Of a stretch of 34,688 nt of DNA, positions 11,185 through 21,513 are shown in pieces. Within the stretch, counting starts at the first letter, position 1, and each line of letters opens with the position of its first letter. The stretch comes from Macromonas bipunctata (GTDB lineage Bacteria; Pseudomonadota; Gammaproteobacteria; Burkholderiales; Burkholderiaceae_C). Location of the stretch: contig NZ_NWBQ01000037.1 of assembly GCF_002837135.1 (NCBI RefSeq), positions 1-34,688 of the forward strand, in the 5' to 3' direction. A model generated the notes under the pieces. That model worked only from the letters and a program-made list of their open reading frames with translations. It was not told where the DNA came from and did not search any database. The position numbers and the translations under genes are program-made.

Positions 11185-12009
11185 ATGGCCCACCGCACCG
11201 CTTTCTTCATTTCCGATGGCACCGGCATCACCGCCGAGACGTTTGCCAGTGCGCTGCTGGCGCAGTTCGAGACCAAGCCGCACCGCGTGCGGCTGCCGTT
11301 CGTGGACAGCGCGGACAAGGCGCACCAGGCGGTGCACCAGATCAACCATTGCCTGAAGGTGGACGGCAACCGCCCGCTGGTGTTTACCACGGTGGTGAAC
11401 AAGGAGGTGCTGGCGGTGCTGCGCAGCGAGTGCAAGGGCATGCTGATCGACATGTTTGGCACTTTCATTGCGCCGCTGGAAGCCGAGCTGGGCATCAAGT
11501 CCAACCACCGCGTGGGGCGTTTTTCGGACGTAACACGCAGTCAGGAGTACCACGACCGCATTGAGGCCATCAACTTTACGCTGGCGCACGACGACGGCCA
11601 AACCCATGTGGATTTGGCCAATTCGGACGTGATTTTGATTGGGGTGAGCCGCAGCGGCAAAACCCCCACCTCGCTGTACTTGGCGATGCAGTTCGGGCTC
11701 AAGGTGTCGAACTACCCGCTGATCCCGGAGGATTTCGAGCGCCGCCAGCTGCCCCCAGCGTTGGTGCCGTTCAAGAAGAAGCTGTTTGGCCTGACGATCC
11801 AGCCCGAGCGCCTGAGCGAGATCCGCAATGAGCGCCGCCCGGACTCGTGCTACGCCAGCCTGGCCAATTGCCGCTACGAGGTCAGCGAGGCCGAGGGCAT
11901 GATGCGCCGCTCGGGCGTGCGCTGGCTGTCCACCACCAGCAAGTCGATCGAGGAGATCTCGACCATCATCCTGCAGGAGATCCGGCCCGACCGGCTGGAC
12001 TCGGACTGA
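11185..12009 (+). CDS. ppsR: PEP synthase regulatory protein: pyrophosphorylase/kinase PpsR
   Basis: PpsR (DUF299) switches PEP synthase off by ADP-dependent phosphorylation of a threonine next to its catalytic histidine, and switches it on by phosphate-dependent removal of that group. The 274-residue protein starts MAHRTAFFISDGTGITAETF, the family's usual N-terminus, and has the P-loop GVSRSGKT at residues 153-160, followed by TPTSLYLAMQFG and the conserved YPLIPEDFE. The C-terminal half has the typical RNERRPDSCYASLANCRYE and STTSKSIEEIS. Its target ppsA lies next to it on the other strand, which supports the assignment. All motifs are intact. Confidence 0.95.
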   Translation: MAHRTAFFISDGTGITAETFASALLAQFETKPHRVRLPFVDSADKAHQAVHQINHCLKVDGNRPLVFTTVVNKEVLAVLRSECKGMLIDMFGTFIAPLEAELGIKSNHRVGRFSDVTRSQEYHDRIEAINFTLAHDDGQTHVDLANSDVILIGVSRSGKTPTSLYLAMQFGLKVSNYPLIPEDFERRQLPPALVPFKKKLFGLTIQPERLSEIRNERRPDSCYASLANCRYEVSEAEGMMRRSGVRWLSTTSKSIEEISTIILQEIRPDRLDSD

Positions 12010-12074
12010 GCAGACCAGGCGACCCGCCCAGGTGTGGGCCGTTTGCAAGGCTGGTGCAAGACGAGGGGTGCTGA

Positions 12075-13907
12075 ATGGCTGCCATGCCCAATGCGTTCAA
12101 TTTTTTCGCCTCGCCGTTTGATTGCCTGACGCTGCAGGAGCAGCGCCTGGTGCGCGACAACGTGGACGTGGCCTACTACCGCGAGGGCGAGCTGCTGCTG
12201 GCGCCCGATATTGCGCCCACGCACCTGTTCGTCGTCATCAAGGGTTATGTGACGCACTGGGAGGGCGAGGACGTGATCGCCACCTACGGGCCGGACGACT
12301 GCTTTGACGGGCGTGCGCTGCTGGCGGGCAAGGTCAATGGGCGCTTTGTGGCCGCCGAGGAAGTGGTGGCCTACCTGCTGACGCACGCGGCGGTGAGCGA
12401 GCTGATTGCGTCCAACGCCACTTTTGGTGCGTTGCTGTTCTCGGATCTGGGGCAGAAACTCAGCGCGCTGTCGCAGCGCCAGAGCGAGCACGAGATGCAG
12501 TCGCTGACGCTGGCGCGGGTGGACGAGGCCTTTGTGCGGCCCGCGCACGTGGTGGACGCGCAGACCGACATTGTGTCGGTGGTGAAGGTGTTCCAGGAGC
12601 AGCGCACCACCAATGTGCTGGTGCAAGACCGGCACAGCACCCCGCCCCGCATGGGCATGTTCACCACCACCAACTTGCAGCGCGCCATTCTGGATGGCAG
12701 ACCGTTGGACAAGCTGGCGGTGGGGGAACTGGCGTGCTTCAGCTTGGTCACGGTTCACCCCGCTGACCAGCTGGGCGATGCGATGGCGCTGATGCTGCGC
12801 CGGCGCGTGCACCGCGTGGTGGTGATGGAGGGCGAGCGAGTGCTGGGGGTGCTGGAGTCGCTGGACTTGTTCAGTTTTCTGGCCAACCACTCGCACCTGG
12901 TGACAGTGCAGATCGAGCACGCACAAAATTTGCAGGACTTGAACGCGGCAGCGGCCCAGATCACGCGCATGCTGGGCCTGCTGCACCGCAACGGCACGCG
13001 CGTGAGCCTGATTGCCAAGCTGGTGCAGCAGCTCAACGCGCGCCTGTTCGAGCGGGCCTGGCAGATGATTGCGCCGCCCGAGCTGGTGGCCAACAGCTGC
13101 CTGTTCGTGATGGGCAGCGAGGGCCGGGGCGAGCAGCTGCTGAAAACCGACCAGGACAACGGCCTGCTCTGGCGCGATGGTTACACGCCGCCGGCGGACT
13201 TGGCCGAGACTTGCCAGCGTTTCTCTGACGCGCTGGCGGATTTTGGCTACCCGCCATGTGCCGGGCGCATCATGGTGAACAACCCGGAATGGCGCGACAG
13301 CGTGTCGGTGTTTGCGCGGCGCACGCGCGAGTGGCTGATCCTGCCCGACGCCGACAGCCTGATGAAGCTGGCCATCTTCATGGACGCGCACGCGGTGTGT
13401 GGCGATGCCAGCTTGCTGGAGCAGGTGCGCGCGGGCGTGCTGGCGCTGGCGCCCGACAACCAGGCGGTGCTGGGGCGCTTTGCCTCGGCGATCACGATGT
13501 TTGGCAACAGCCAGGGCTGGTGGAACCGGCTGTTCTCGCGCAGCGACGCCGGGCAGCATCTGGACCTGAAGAAGGAAGGCATCTTTCCGCTGGTACACGG
13601 TGTGCGCAGCCTGGCGCTGGCGCAGCGCCTGAGCGTCACCGGCACCGCCGAGCGCATCGAGGCGCTGGTGGCGCGCCATGTGATCGACGCGCAGCTGGGC
13701 ACGGAACTGACGGAGAGCCTGAACTTCTTCATGGGGCTCAAGCTGCGCGCTGGGCTGGCCGAGCTCGACACCGGGCGGGCGGTGTCGGGGCAGGTGGACG
13801 TGGCGCGGCTGAGCACGCTGGACCGCGATTTGCTCAAGGACACGCTGGGAGCGGTCAAGCGCTTCAAGGATGTGCTGCGGCATAAGTTCCAGCTGGATGC
13901 GCTGTGA
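12075..13907 (+). CDS. cNMP-binding / CBS / DUF294 nucleotidyltransferase-like signalling protein
   Basis: This 610-residue cytoplasmic protein has four parts: a cyclic-nucleotide-binding-like domain (about residues 15-120), a pair of CBS domains (about 150-275), a DUF294 nucleotidyltransferase-like domain with GSEGRGEQ (347-354) and TDQDN (358-362), and a DUF294 C-terminal helical domain (about 450-600). Such proteins are thought to sense adenine nucleotides or cyclic nucleotides and modify a partner, but the reaction is not known. The gene overlaps the start of a DnaQ-like exonuclease (TGATG), so the two are translated together. They lie tail to tail with the acetate symporter genes, an arrangement I recall in other proteobacteria. 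The NTase motif keeps its glycines and acidic residues, so activity is plausible. Confidence 0.88.
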   Translation: MAAMPNAFNFFASPFDCLTLQEQRLVRDNVDVAYYREGELLLAPDIAPTHLFVVIKGYVTHWEGEDVIATYGPDDCFDGRALLAGKVNGRFVAAEEVVAYLLTHAAVSELIASNATFGALLFSDLGQKLSALSQRQSEHEMQSLTLARVDEAFVRPAHVVDAQTDIVSVVKVFQEQRTTNVLVQDRHSTPPRMGMFTTTNLQRAILDGRPLDKLAVGELACFSLVTVHPADQLGDAMALMLRRRVHRVVVMEGERVLGVLESLDLFSFLANHSHLVTVQIEHAQNLQDLNAAAAQITRMLGLLHRNGTRVSLIAKLVQQLNARLFERAWQMIAPPELVANSCLFVMGSEGRGEQLLKTDQDNGLLWRDGYTPPADLAETCQRFSDALADFGYPPCAGRIMVNNPEWRDSVSVFARRTREWLILPDADSLMKLAIFMDAHAVCGDASLLEQVRAGVLALAPDNQAVLGRFASAITMFGNSQGWWNRLFSRSDAGQHLDLKKEGIFPLVHGVRSLALAQRLSVTGTAERIEALVARHVIDAQLGTELTESLNFFMGLKLRAGLAELDTGRAVSGQVDVARLSTLDRDLLKDTLGAVKRFKDVLRHKFQLDAL

Positions 13908-14572
13908 TGACAGCCTCCACCCTGCCCCCCGGGCCGCAGCGTTGGTGGCGCGCCTTGCAGCGGCGCTGGCACCAGCACCAGCTGGCCGATTCGGAGTTCC
14001 GTTTTTTGCTGGAGCCGCCGCCGCCGGATGAGTGGGTGTCGCTGGATTGCGAGACCACGGGCCTGAACGTGCGCTCGGATGAGATCATCTCGATTGGCGC
14101 CGTCAAGATTGTGGGCCAGCGCGTGCTGACCAGCGAACGGCTGGAGCTGCTGGTGCGGCCCGAGCGTGGCGTGTCGGCCGAGAGCGTGCGCATCCACCGC
14201 CTGCGCGAGCAGGATGTGGCCGAGGGTCTGCCCGCCGAGGAGGCGATGCGGCGCCTGCTGCACTTCATTGGCAGCCGCCCGCTGGTGGGCTACTACCTGG
14301 AGTTTGATGTGGCGATGCTCAACCGGGCCATCAAGCCCTTGCTGGGCATGGGGCTGCCGCAGGAGCAGATCGAGATCTCGGCGCTGTACTACGATCACAA
14401 GTTTGCCCAGCTGCCGCCCTACCAGCAGCACGACAACGCCGACATCGACCTGCGCTTTGCCACGTTGATGCAGGACTTGAAGCTGCCCGTGCGTGACGCG
14501 CACGACGCGCTCAACGACGCTGTGATGGCGGCGCTGGCGTTCATCAAGCTGCGCCAGTTGCGCAACGTGTAG
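13907..14572 (+). CDS. DnaQ-like 3'-5' exonuclease (DEDDh)
   Basis: The 221-residue protein has a polar N-terminus of about 40 residues, then an exonuclease fold with all five DEDDh residues: D47 and E49 in LDCETTG, D134 in YYLEFD, H199 and D204 in RDAHDALNDA. It would remove nucleotides from 3' ends of DNA or RNA. It is shorter than a polymerase-III epsilon subunit tied to the replisome and lacks a clear clamp-binding tail, so I treat it as a stand-alone exonuclease. I chose ATG 13907, which overlaps the previous gene's stop as TGATG; a GTG at 13904 is also in frame. The coupling to the DUF294 protein suggests a shared but unknown role, perhaps nucleotide-signal turnover. Confidence 0.9.
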   Translation: MTASTLPPGPQRWWRALQRRWHQHQLADSEFRFLLEPPPPDEWVSLDCETTGLNVRSDEIISIGAVKIVGQRVLTSERLELLVRPERGVSAESVRIHRLREQDVAEGLPAEEAMRRLLHFIGSRPLVGYYLEFDVAMLNRAIKPLLGMGLPQEQIEISALYYDHKFAQLPPYQQHDNADIDLRFATLMQDLKLPVRDAHDALNDAVMAALAFIKLRQLRNV

Positions 14573-14610
14573 CCGCAGTCGCTGCGCGCGCATGCGGCGT
14601 GGCCATCCAG

Positions 14611-14645
14611 ACACAAAAAACCGGGCACAAGGCCCGGTTTTTTGT
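14611..14645. terminator. bidirectional terminator between exonuclease and actP genes
   Basis: CCGGGC (14621-14626) pairs with GCCCGG (14632-14637) around ACAAG. It is flanked by AAAAAA on the left and TTTTTT on the right, so it can end transcripts from both sides of this convergent junction. Confidence 0.92.
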
Positions 14646-14680
14646 GGATGACAAGGGGTTGTCCCCTTGTGTCGTCCAGA

Positions 14681-16411
14681 TCAGTGGTCGGAGGCGGCGG
14701 AGGCACCCAGACCGGTTTCCGAACGCACCTTTTGCAGGATGTAGGCGGCACGTTCCTGGGTGGCGCTTTCGCTGCGGTCCAGGATCGAGAACAGCCACAC
14801 ACCCACAAAGCCGATGGTCATGGAGAACAGGGCCGGCGAGCTGTACGGGAACCAGGCCGAACCCTTGGGGTTGCCCAGCGTGGCTTCCCACACCGACGGC
14901 GACACCACGGTCAGCACCACGGAGGCGATCAGGCCCAGGAAGCCACCGATGACGGCACCCTTGGTGGTGCAATCCTTCCACAGCACCGACATGAACAGCA
15001 CCGGGAAGTTGGCGGACGCGGCAATCGCGAAGGCCAGCGACACCATGAAGGCGATGTTCTGCTTCTCGAAGGCGATGCCCAGCACCACGGCAATCACGCC
15101 CAGGGCCAGGGTGGTCATGCGCGATACCTTCAGCTCGGAGGCGCTGTCGGCCTTGCCCTTCTTGAACACGGTGGCGTACAGGTCGTGCGACACGGCGGAG
15201 GCACCCGACAGCGTCAGGCCAGCCACCACGGCCAGGATGGTGGCGAAAGCCACGGCAGAGATAAAGCCGAAGAAGATGTCACCACCGACGGCCTTGGCCA
15301 CCAGCACAGCGGCCATGTTGGCGGTACCTGCACCACCGTGGATCACGCCCGTGGCGGTATCGGCAAACTCGGGGTTGGTCAGCACCAGGGTGGTGGCGCC
15401 AAAGCCGATGATGAAGATCAGCACGTAGAAGTAGCCGATCCAGGTGGCGGCCCAGAACACGGACTTGCGCGCTTCCTTGGCGTCCGGCACGGTGAAGAAG
15501 CGCATCAGGATGTGCGGCAGACCGGCGGTACCGAACATCAGTGCCATGCCGAAGCTGATGGCGGAGATCGGATCCTTGATGAAGCCACCCGGGCCCATGA
15601 TGGACAGGCCAGCGGCGGCGGCTTCCTCGGGGCTCTTGCCAGCGTTGGCTGCAAGGGCGGTCTTGACTTCCACGCCACGGGCGAACAGGGCCTCGGGGCT
15701 GAAGCCGAACTGGGCCAGCACCATGATGGCCATGAAGGTCACGCCGGCCAGCAGCAGGCAGGCCTTGATGATCTGCACCCAGGTGGTGGCGGTCATGCCG
15801 CCGAACATCACGTACACCATCATCAGCACGCCCACGATGATCACGGCGTAGGCGTAGTCCAGACCGAACAGCAGCTTGATGAGCTGACCGGCACCCACCA
15901 TCTGGGCAATCAGGTAGAAGGCCACCACCACCAGAGTGCCCGATGCGGCAAAGGCGCGGATGGGGGTTTGCTTGAAGCGGTAACCGGCCACGTCGGCAAA
16001 GGTGAACTTGCCCAGGTTGCGCAGGCGCTCGGCCATCAGGAAGGTGATGATGGGCCAGCCGACCAGGAAGCCGATCGAGTAGATCAGGCCGTCGTAGCCG
16101 TTGGCCATCACGGCGGCGGAAATACCCAGGAAGGAGGCGGCCGACATGTAGTCGCCCGCGATGGCCAGGCCGTTCTGGAAGCCGGTGATGCCGCCACCGC
16201 CGGTGTAGAAGTCGGCGGCGGACTTGGTCTTGGCCGCGGCCCATTTGGTGATGTAGAGCGTGCCGGCCACAAAGAGGCCGAACATGACGATGGCGGTCCA
16301 GTTGGTGGCCTGCTTGGCAGCCTCACCCACGTCGCCGCCAGCGGCAAGCGCCGCACTGCTGGCCGCCAGGGCCAGCAGTGCCGCAAAGGTCATACGGGTC
16401 TGCTGCTTCAT
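14681..16411 (-). CDS. actP: cation/acetate symporter ActP
   Basis: ActP imports acetate and related short acids with sodium through the inner membrane. The 576-residue protein starts with a cleavable-looking signal ([20 protein letters not shown], then ALAAGG), as ActP does, followed by about 13 membrane segments. Family motifs are [48 protein letters not shown] and [12 protein letters not shown]. It overlaps the DUF485 gene by four bases (ATGA), the classical yjcH-actP arrangement. Acetate uptake fits the neighbouring PEP synthase, since both support growth on small carbon sources. No frameshift is seen. The exact substrate range cannot be read from sequence. Confidence 0.94.
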   Translation of the reverse strand: MKQQTRMTFAALLALAASSAALAAGGDVGEAAKQATNWTAIVMFGLFVAGTLYITKWAAAKTKSAADFYTGGGGITGFQNGLAIAGDYMSAASFLGISAAVMANGYDGLIYSIGFLVGWPIITFLMAERLRNLGKFTFADVAGYRFKQTPIRAFAASGTLVVVAFYLIAQMVGAGQLIKLLFGLDYAYAVIIVGVLMMVYVMFGGMTATTWVQIIKACLLLAGVTFMAIMVLAQFGFSPEALFARGVEVKTALAANAGKSPEEAAAAGLSIMGPGGFIKDPISAISFGMALMFGTAGLPHILMRFFTVPDAKEARKSVFWAATWIGYFYVLIFIIGFGATTLVLTNPEFADTATGVIHGGAGTANMAAVLVAKAVGGDIFFGFISAVAFATILAVVAGLTLSGASAVSHDLYATVFKKGKADSASELKVSRMTTLALGVIAVVLGIAFEKQNIAFMVSLAFAIAASANFPVLFMSVLWKDCTTKGAVIGGFLGLIASVVLTVVSPSVWEATLGNPKGSAWFPYSSPALFSMTIGFVGVWLFSILDRSESATQERAAYILQKVRSETGLGASAASDH

Positions 16412-16716
16412 TTGGCGGCGTCCTTCAGGATGTCTTTGGTCAGCTCGTCAAATTCGCCGTTGGCGCGCGCGACGTACAGGCCGGTGATGGCAATGGTGAA
16501 GATGATCACGCCAAAGCCGATCGGGATGCCCAGCGAGGTCACGCCCTCGCCCAGCGGTTGTGCCAGGAAGGGCTTGTTGAAGGCGATCAGCGCGATGTAG
16601 CCGTAGTACACGACCAGCATCAACAGTGTCAGGGCCCAGCCAAAACCATTGCGCTTGGTTTGCAGCTCCTGGTATTTGGGGTGTTTTAGGATCTTTTCGA
16701 TCACGGGATCTCTCAT
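16408..16716 (-). CDS. yjcH: DUF485 membrane protein (YjcH-like), ActP partner
   Basis: The 102-residue protein starts at ATG 16716 with GAGGAG 7 bases upstream; an open frame extends to 16782 but passes through the palindrome described nearby. The sequence begins [18 protein letters not shown] and has two membrane segments (about residues 25-45 and 58-80) separated by [16 protein letters not shown], the DUF485 pattern, ending in [12 protein letters not shown]. These proteins are co-encoded with ActP and are presumed to assist the symporter, but their role is not shown. Its stop overlaps the actP start. Confidence 0.92.
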   Translation of the reverse strand: MRDPVIEKILKHPKYQELQTKRNGFGWALTLLMLVVYYGYIALIAFNKPFLAQPLGEGVTSLGIPIGFGVIIFTIAITGLYVARANGEFDELTKDILKDAAK

Positions 16717-16752
16717 GAGTGTCTCCTCTTGAGGGTGGCTGGAAAATCGAAC

Positions 16753-16769
16753 AACAACAGGCTGTTGTT
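16753..16769. promoter_or_regulatory. perfect 17-base inverted repeat, candidate operator of the DUF485-actP operon
   Basis: AACAACAG-G-CTGTTGTT reads the same on both strands apart from the central base. The arms are too close for a stable RNA hairpin, so a dimeric DNA-binding protein is more likely. It lies 36 bases before the DUF485 start codon, in a 176-base gap (16717-16892) where I see no other gene. Confidence 0.5.
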
Positions 16770-16892
16770 CACACTGGGCCATTCTTGAAAGAGGGACTGA
16801 CGATCGGCTTACGTTGCGGTGTCAGCTCGATCAAAGCAAGGGTTTCCCCTCCCCAGAGAAAACCCTGATACAAACCGGCCGTGATCGGGGCC

Positions 16893-17954
16893 TCAAATGG
16901 TGTCGCGTTGCGCCACGCCGGCGGCGTTGAAGCTGGCCATGTCGCGCAGGATGGCGCAGGCCGACACCAGCAGCGGCCAGGCCAGCGCCGCGCCGGAGCC
17001 TTCGCCCAGGCGCAGGCCAAGGTCCAGCAGCGGCTGGGCGTGCAGCTGGGCCAGCATGAGGGCGTGGCCGCGCTCGCCGGAGCGGTGGGCGAACACGCAG
17101 CGTTGCAGCACGTGCGGCTGCAGGCGGCTGGCCACCAGCACCGCCGCGCCGGTGATGAAGCCATCGACCAGGATGACGCGGCGCTCGGCAGCGGCCTGCA
17201 GCACGGCGCCGACCATGGTGGCGATCTCGAACCCGCCCAAGGCGGCCAGCACGTCCAGCGGCTGGGTGGCCGCTTCGTGGCGCAGCAGCACTTCGCGCAG
17301 GATGGTGGTCTTGCGCTGGATGGCGGGCTCGTCCAGGCCGGTGCCGGCGCCGGTGCAGTCGGCAATGTCGAGCTGGCCCAGTCGCGCCAGCAGCAAGGCG
17401 GCGGACGAGGTGTTGCCTATGCCCATCTCGCCCAGCAGCAGGGCGTTGCCGGGCAGCTGGCGCACCAGGGCCATGCCGTGTTGCAGCGCCTGGGTGCATT
17501 GGGCTGCGGTCATGGCGGGGGCGGTGCTGGCGTCGGCGGTGCCGGGGGCGATCTTGCACAGGTGCAGTCCCGGCTGGGGCGCAAAGTCGTGCCGCACGCC
17601 GCAGTCGGCCACGGTCAGGGCGATGCCGTGCTGGCGTGCCAGCACGCTCACCGCCGCGCCGCCAGCCAGAAAGTTCTGCACCATCTGCCAGGTCACGTCG
17701 CTGGGGTAGGCCGACACGCCGCGCGCGGCCAGGCCATGGTCGGCGGCAAACACCACCAGCTGCGGCGCCTGCAAGGTGGGCTGGGTGCTGCCCAGGATCT
17801 GCCCCAGGCGCAGTGCCAGTGCCTCCAGCTGTCCCAGCGCGCCCAGGGGCTTGGTTTTCTGGTCGATGAGGTGTTGCAAGTCGGACTGCAACACGGGCTC
17901 GGTCAGGTCGGGGACGGTGGGCAGGGTCAGGTCGGCAAACGGGGCGGTGGGCAT
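16893..17954 (-). CDS. cobT: nicotinate-nucleotide:dimethylbenzimidazole phosphoribosyltransferase CobT
   Basis: CobT transfers the phosphoribosyl group of nicotinate mononucleotide to 5,6-dimethylbenzimidazole, making alpha-ribazole phosphate, the lower ligand precursor of cobalamin. The 353-residue protein is full length. Motifs are KTKPLGALGQLE near the start, VVFAADHGLAARGVSAYP, LLLGEMGIGNTSSAA, TGAGTGLDE and FITGAAVLVA, and the catalytic glutamate is E318 in RLGEGSGAALA, matching the known position at the end of the family. It is the last gene of the B12 operon, 41 bases after the HDOD gene. BluB, which makes its substrate, is encoded upstream in the same operon. Confidence 0.96.
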   Translation of the reverse strand: MPTAPFADLTLPTVPDLTEPVLQSDLQHLIDQKTKPLGALGQLEALALRLGQILGSTQPTLQAPQLVVFAADHGLAARGVSAYPSDVTWQMVQNFLAGGAAVSVLARQHGIALTVADCGVRHDFAPQPGLHLCKIAPGTADASTAPAMTAAQCTQALQHGMALVRQLPGNALLLGEMGIGNTSSAALLLARLGQLDIADCTGAGTGLDEPAIQRKTTILREVLLRHEAATQPLDVLAALGGFEIATMVGAVLQAAAERRVILVDGFITGAAVLVASRLQPHVLQRCVFAHRSGERGHALMLAQLHAQPLLDLGLRLGEGSGAALAWPLLVSACAILRDMASFNAAGVAQRDTI

Positions 17955-17995
17955 GGATCAAGCGGGCAAGGACAGGCCGGGAGCGGCGGGAGGAT

Positions 17996-18901
17996 TCAGT
18001 GGGCGGTGGCGGTGATTTCGATGCTGCGCTCCAGCCACAGCGGCAGGTCGTCGGCGGGCAGCGCCAGCACGTCCAGGCACGCGGGGCCGAGCTTGATCCA
18101 TTCGCAGGTCATGGCCTGGCCGGACTGGCACTGCCACAGGTATTCGGCCAGCTGGGCCAGCGCGATCATCTGGCGTGCGCGCAGTGGCACCCCGGGGCGC
18201 TGGCCCGCAATGGCCGCAGCGTCGTGGTGGTGGGCGATGGCGGCCAGCATTTCGGGCGGCAGGCCCCAGGTGCGGGCCAGTTCAGCGCCCAGCAGGGCGT
18301 GGTTGACGTCCAGCGCGTGGTGTTCAATTTCGGTGAAGGGCAGCTCGTGGTTGCGGTTGGCCTGTTGCAGCACGTCGCGGTAAATGGGGCCCAGAGGCAC
18401 CAGCAGCGCCGGAATGCCCGCATCGCGGAACAGGGTGTAGGAGTACACGTCGGGCACGCCCACCGTCTTGGCACCGGGCAGTTGCTGCGCCAGCCAGGCC
18501 GCCAGGCAGGCGGTTCTGAAAGAGCTGTCCCAGAAGCGTTCCATCTGCGGCACGTGGGCAAACACGCGCTGCAGCGACAGCGCGGCAATGGTGCGCGCCA
18601 CCTGTTGCAGCCCAAGCTTGCGCACCGCGTCGTACACCGACACGGCGACGTGGCGCCCGCCAAACAGCGCGGAGTTGGCGACCTTGATCAGGCCCGCCGA
18701 CAGGGCCACGTCGGCAGAGATCAGGGCTTGCAAGGCCCAGAAGTCGGCCTCGTCCTTGGCGGCCTCGCGCTCCACGGCGTCCATGATGGCCGGGCGCGGC
18801 GGGATGCCCAGCTCGCGCAGCGAGATACTGAGCGTGGTCTGGACGCGGCAGGCGGTGGCGGGGGGCGGGTCGGCGCAGGCGGTCACATCAGGCACTTTCA
18901 A
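17996..18901 (-). CDS. HDOD-domain protein
   Basis: HDOD domains are relatives of HD phosphohydrolases that usually lack metal ligands and act in signalling. The 301-residue protein shows the pattern from about residue 25 (SISLRELGIPPRPAIMDAVE), then DVALSAGLIKVANSALFGG and VRKLGLQQVARTIAALSLQ, and a C-terminal half with HHALDVNHALLGAELARTWGLPPEMLAAIAHHH. No partner domain such as GAF, EAL or response regulator is fused. The longest frame begins at TTG 18901; GTG codons at 18895 and 18886 are alternatives, so the start is unsure, and there is no clear ribosome-binding site. It lies inside the B12 operon between cobQ and cobT. Its role there is not known; it may be a late insertion into the operon. 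Confidence 0.88.
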   Translation of the reverse strand: MKVPDVTACADPPPATACRVQTTLSISLRELGIPPRPAIMDAVEREAAKDEADFWALQALISADVALSAGLIKVANSALFGGRHVAVSVYDAVRKLGLQQVARTIAALSLQRVFAHVPQMERFWDSSFRTACLAAWLAQQLPGAKTVGVPDVYSYTLFRDAGIPALLVPLGPIYRDVLQQANRNHELPFTEIEHHALDVNHALLGAELARTWGLPPEMLAAIAHHHDAAAIAGQRPGVPLRARQMIALAQLAEYLWQCQSGQAMTCEWIKLGPACLDVLALPADDLPLWLERSIEITATAH

Positions 18902-18961
18902 TGCAAGCGGGTGGGTGCTACGGGTGGCACAGGCCTGTATTGTGGCGGATACGGGGCCGCT

Positions 18962-20434
<1,473 letters not shown>

Positions 20435-20444
20435 TTGTGTTGCT

Positions 20445-21503
20445 TCAGGAATGGGTGTGGTGGTCCAGTGCATGCAGCAAAGCGGCCTGAGCCGCTGGCG
20501 GCTGGGCACTGAGGCGGCAGTGACCCGGCAAGCCCATGCTGGTGGTGTCGCGCAGGCGCACGCCAAAGCGTTGGTGCAGCCATTCCAAATCCAGCGGGTG
20601 CGGGGGTTGGCCGCAGGCAAAGGGGGTTTGGCTGGGTAAAAACGTCCAGCCGCGTTGCGTGAGTTGTCCGAGTTGTTCGGTGTGCCAATGGCGCAAGGTG
20701 TCGCGGCTGGCCGCCAGCCAAGTGTGGGTGTCGGGTTGCGTCCAGGCGTGCAACATGGCCACACCGTGCGCGCCAATGGGCCATGAGGGTGCCAAGGCTT
20801 CCAATGTACGCAACAAGGTGCCGTCGGCATTGGCTGGGGCGATGAGGTACGCAGCACGCACGCCGGTCAGGCCCAGTGCCTTGTTGGGGCTCCAGAGTTG
20901 CCACACATGGTTGAGCGCGTCGGCAGACCAGCCACAGGTGCCATGCAGGCGCAAGGGGTGGTAGGCGCGGTCCAGCACCCATACGCCACGGGGCCATGGC
21001 TGCGCGGTGGGCGACGGCATGTCTTGTCCGGTGGGGCTGGCGGGGTCACAGTACCAATGCAGGGTGCTGGCTGTGGCAACAAATGGTTGGCCGTGTGGGC
21101 GGTGAATCACGGGCCAGCCCCAGGCGTGGGCGGCGTGGGCGTAGTCGCCATACGCTGGACAGGGCACGCTGACGCTGCTGCCCTGCCCCGGCACAGCCAA
21201 GCGCACGCAAGCTGCGGTCATACGCTGAATCGCTTCGCTGGCGCTGGCGGCCAGCACGATTTGGCCCGGTTCCACGCCGTGAAAATCGGCCAAGGCGTGC
21301 CGCAAAGCGGTGTACGTGGCATCGGGGTAACGGCTGGCATCGGCCTGCTGCACCGCTTGCAGCACGGTGGGGCAAGGGCCGCAGGCGTTGCTGTTGGTGG
21401 AAAAATCCCAGCGCGCAGGGCCGCGTGCATCGGTGCCCCCGTGCTGGCGCTGTGGCACAGCGTGCTGCGACGTGGTGGGGGTGAGAATTGGAAGCCGGGC
21501 CAT
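20445..21503 (-). CDS. cobD: PLP-dependent aminotransferase-fold enzyme of cobalamin synthesis (threonine-phosphate decarboxylase CobD type)
   Basis: This 352-residue protein is a fold-type-I PLP enzyme. Its sequence includes FSTNSNACGPCPTVLQAV, RYPDATYTALRHALADFHGV, ASASEAIQRM, an LDRAYHPL aspartate region and the PLP-lysine segment LWSPNKALGLTGVRAAYL. In this place and with this shape, such proteins are usually the CobD enzyme that decarboxylates threonine phosphate to aminopropanol phosphate, the arm later attached by CbiB. Histidinol-phosphate aminotransferase is the close relative it could be confused with; the B12 operon context decides. The start is ATG 21503; the frame upstream overlaps cbiB in another frame. 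No PduX-like threonine kinase is encoded in the window. Confidence 0.85.
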   Translation of the reverse strand: MARLPILTPTTSQHAVPQRQHGGTDARGPARWDFSTNSNACGPCPTVLQAVQQADASRYPDATYTALRHALADFHGVEPGQIVLAASASEAIQRMTAACVRLAVPGQGSSVSVPCPAYGDYAHAAHAWGWPVIHRPHGQPFVATASTLHWYCDPASPTGQDMPSPTAQPWPRGVWVLDRAYHPLRLHGTCGWSADALNHVWQLWSPNKALGLTGVRAAYLIAPANADGTLLRTLEALAPSWPIGAHGVAMLHAWTQPDTHTWLAASRDTLRHWHTEQLGQLTQRGWTFLPSQTPFACGQPPHPLDLEWLHQRFGVRLRDTTSMGLPGHCRLSAQPPAAQAALLHALDHHTHS

Positions 21504-21513
21504 GGCGGTGATG

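Noticed and set aside
11874-13883. 669-codon minus-strand frame over the DUF294 gene
   Set aside because: Antisense shadow rich in His, Gln and Arg; the plus-strand protein has four recognisable domains.
14642-16600. 652-codon plus-strand frame over actP
   Set aside because: Antisense shadow with Gly/His-rich composition; ActP on the minus strand is complete.
16769-16892. Open tail on the minus strand after cobT ending in IVSPSFKNGPV
   Set aside because: It looked protein-like (GLYQGFLWGGETLALIELT), but it is only the out-of-frame end of a cobT shadow, has no start of its own and matches no family I know. It could be a remnant of a lost gene such as cobS, but I saw no CobS motif.
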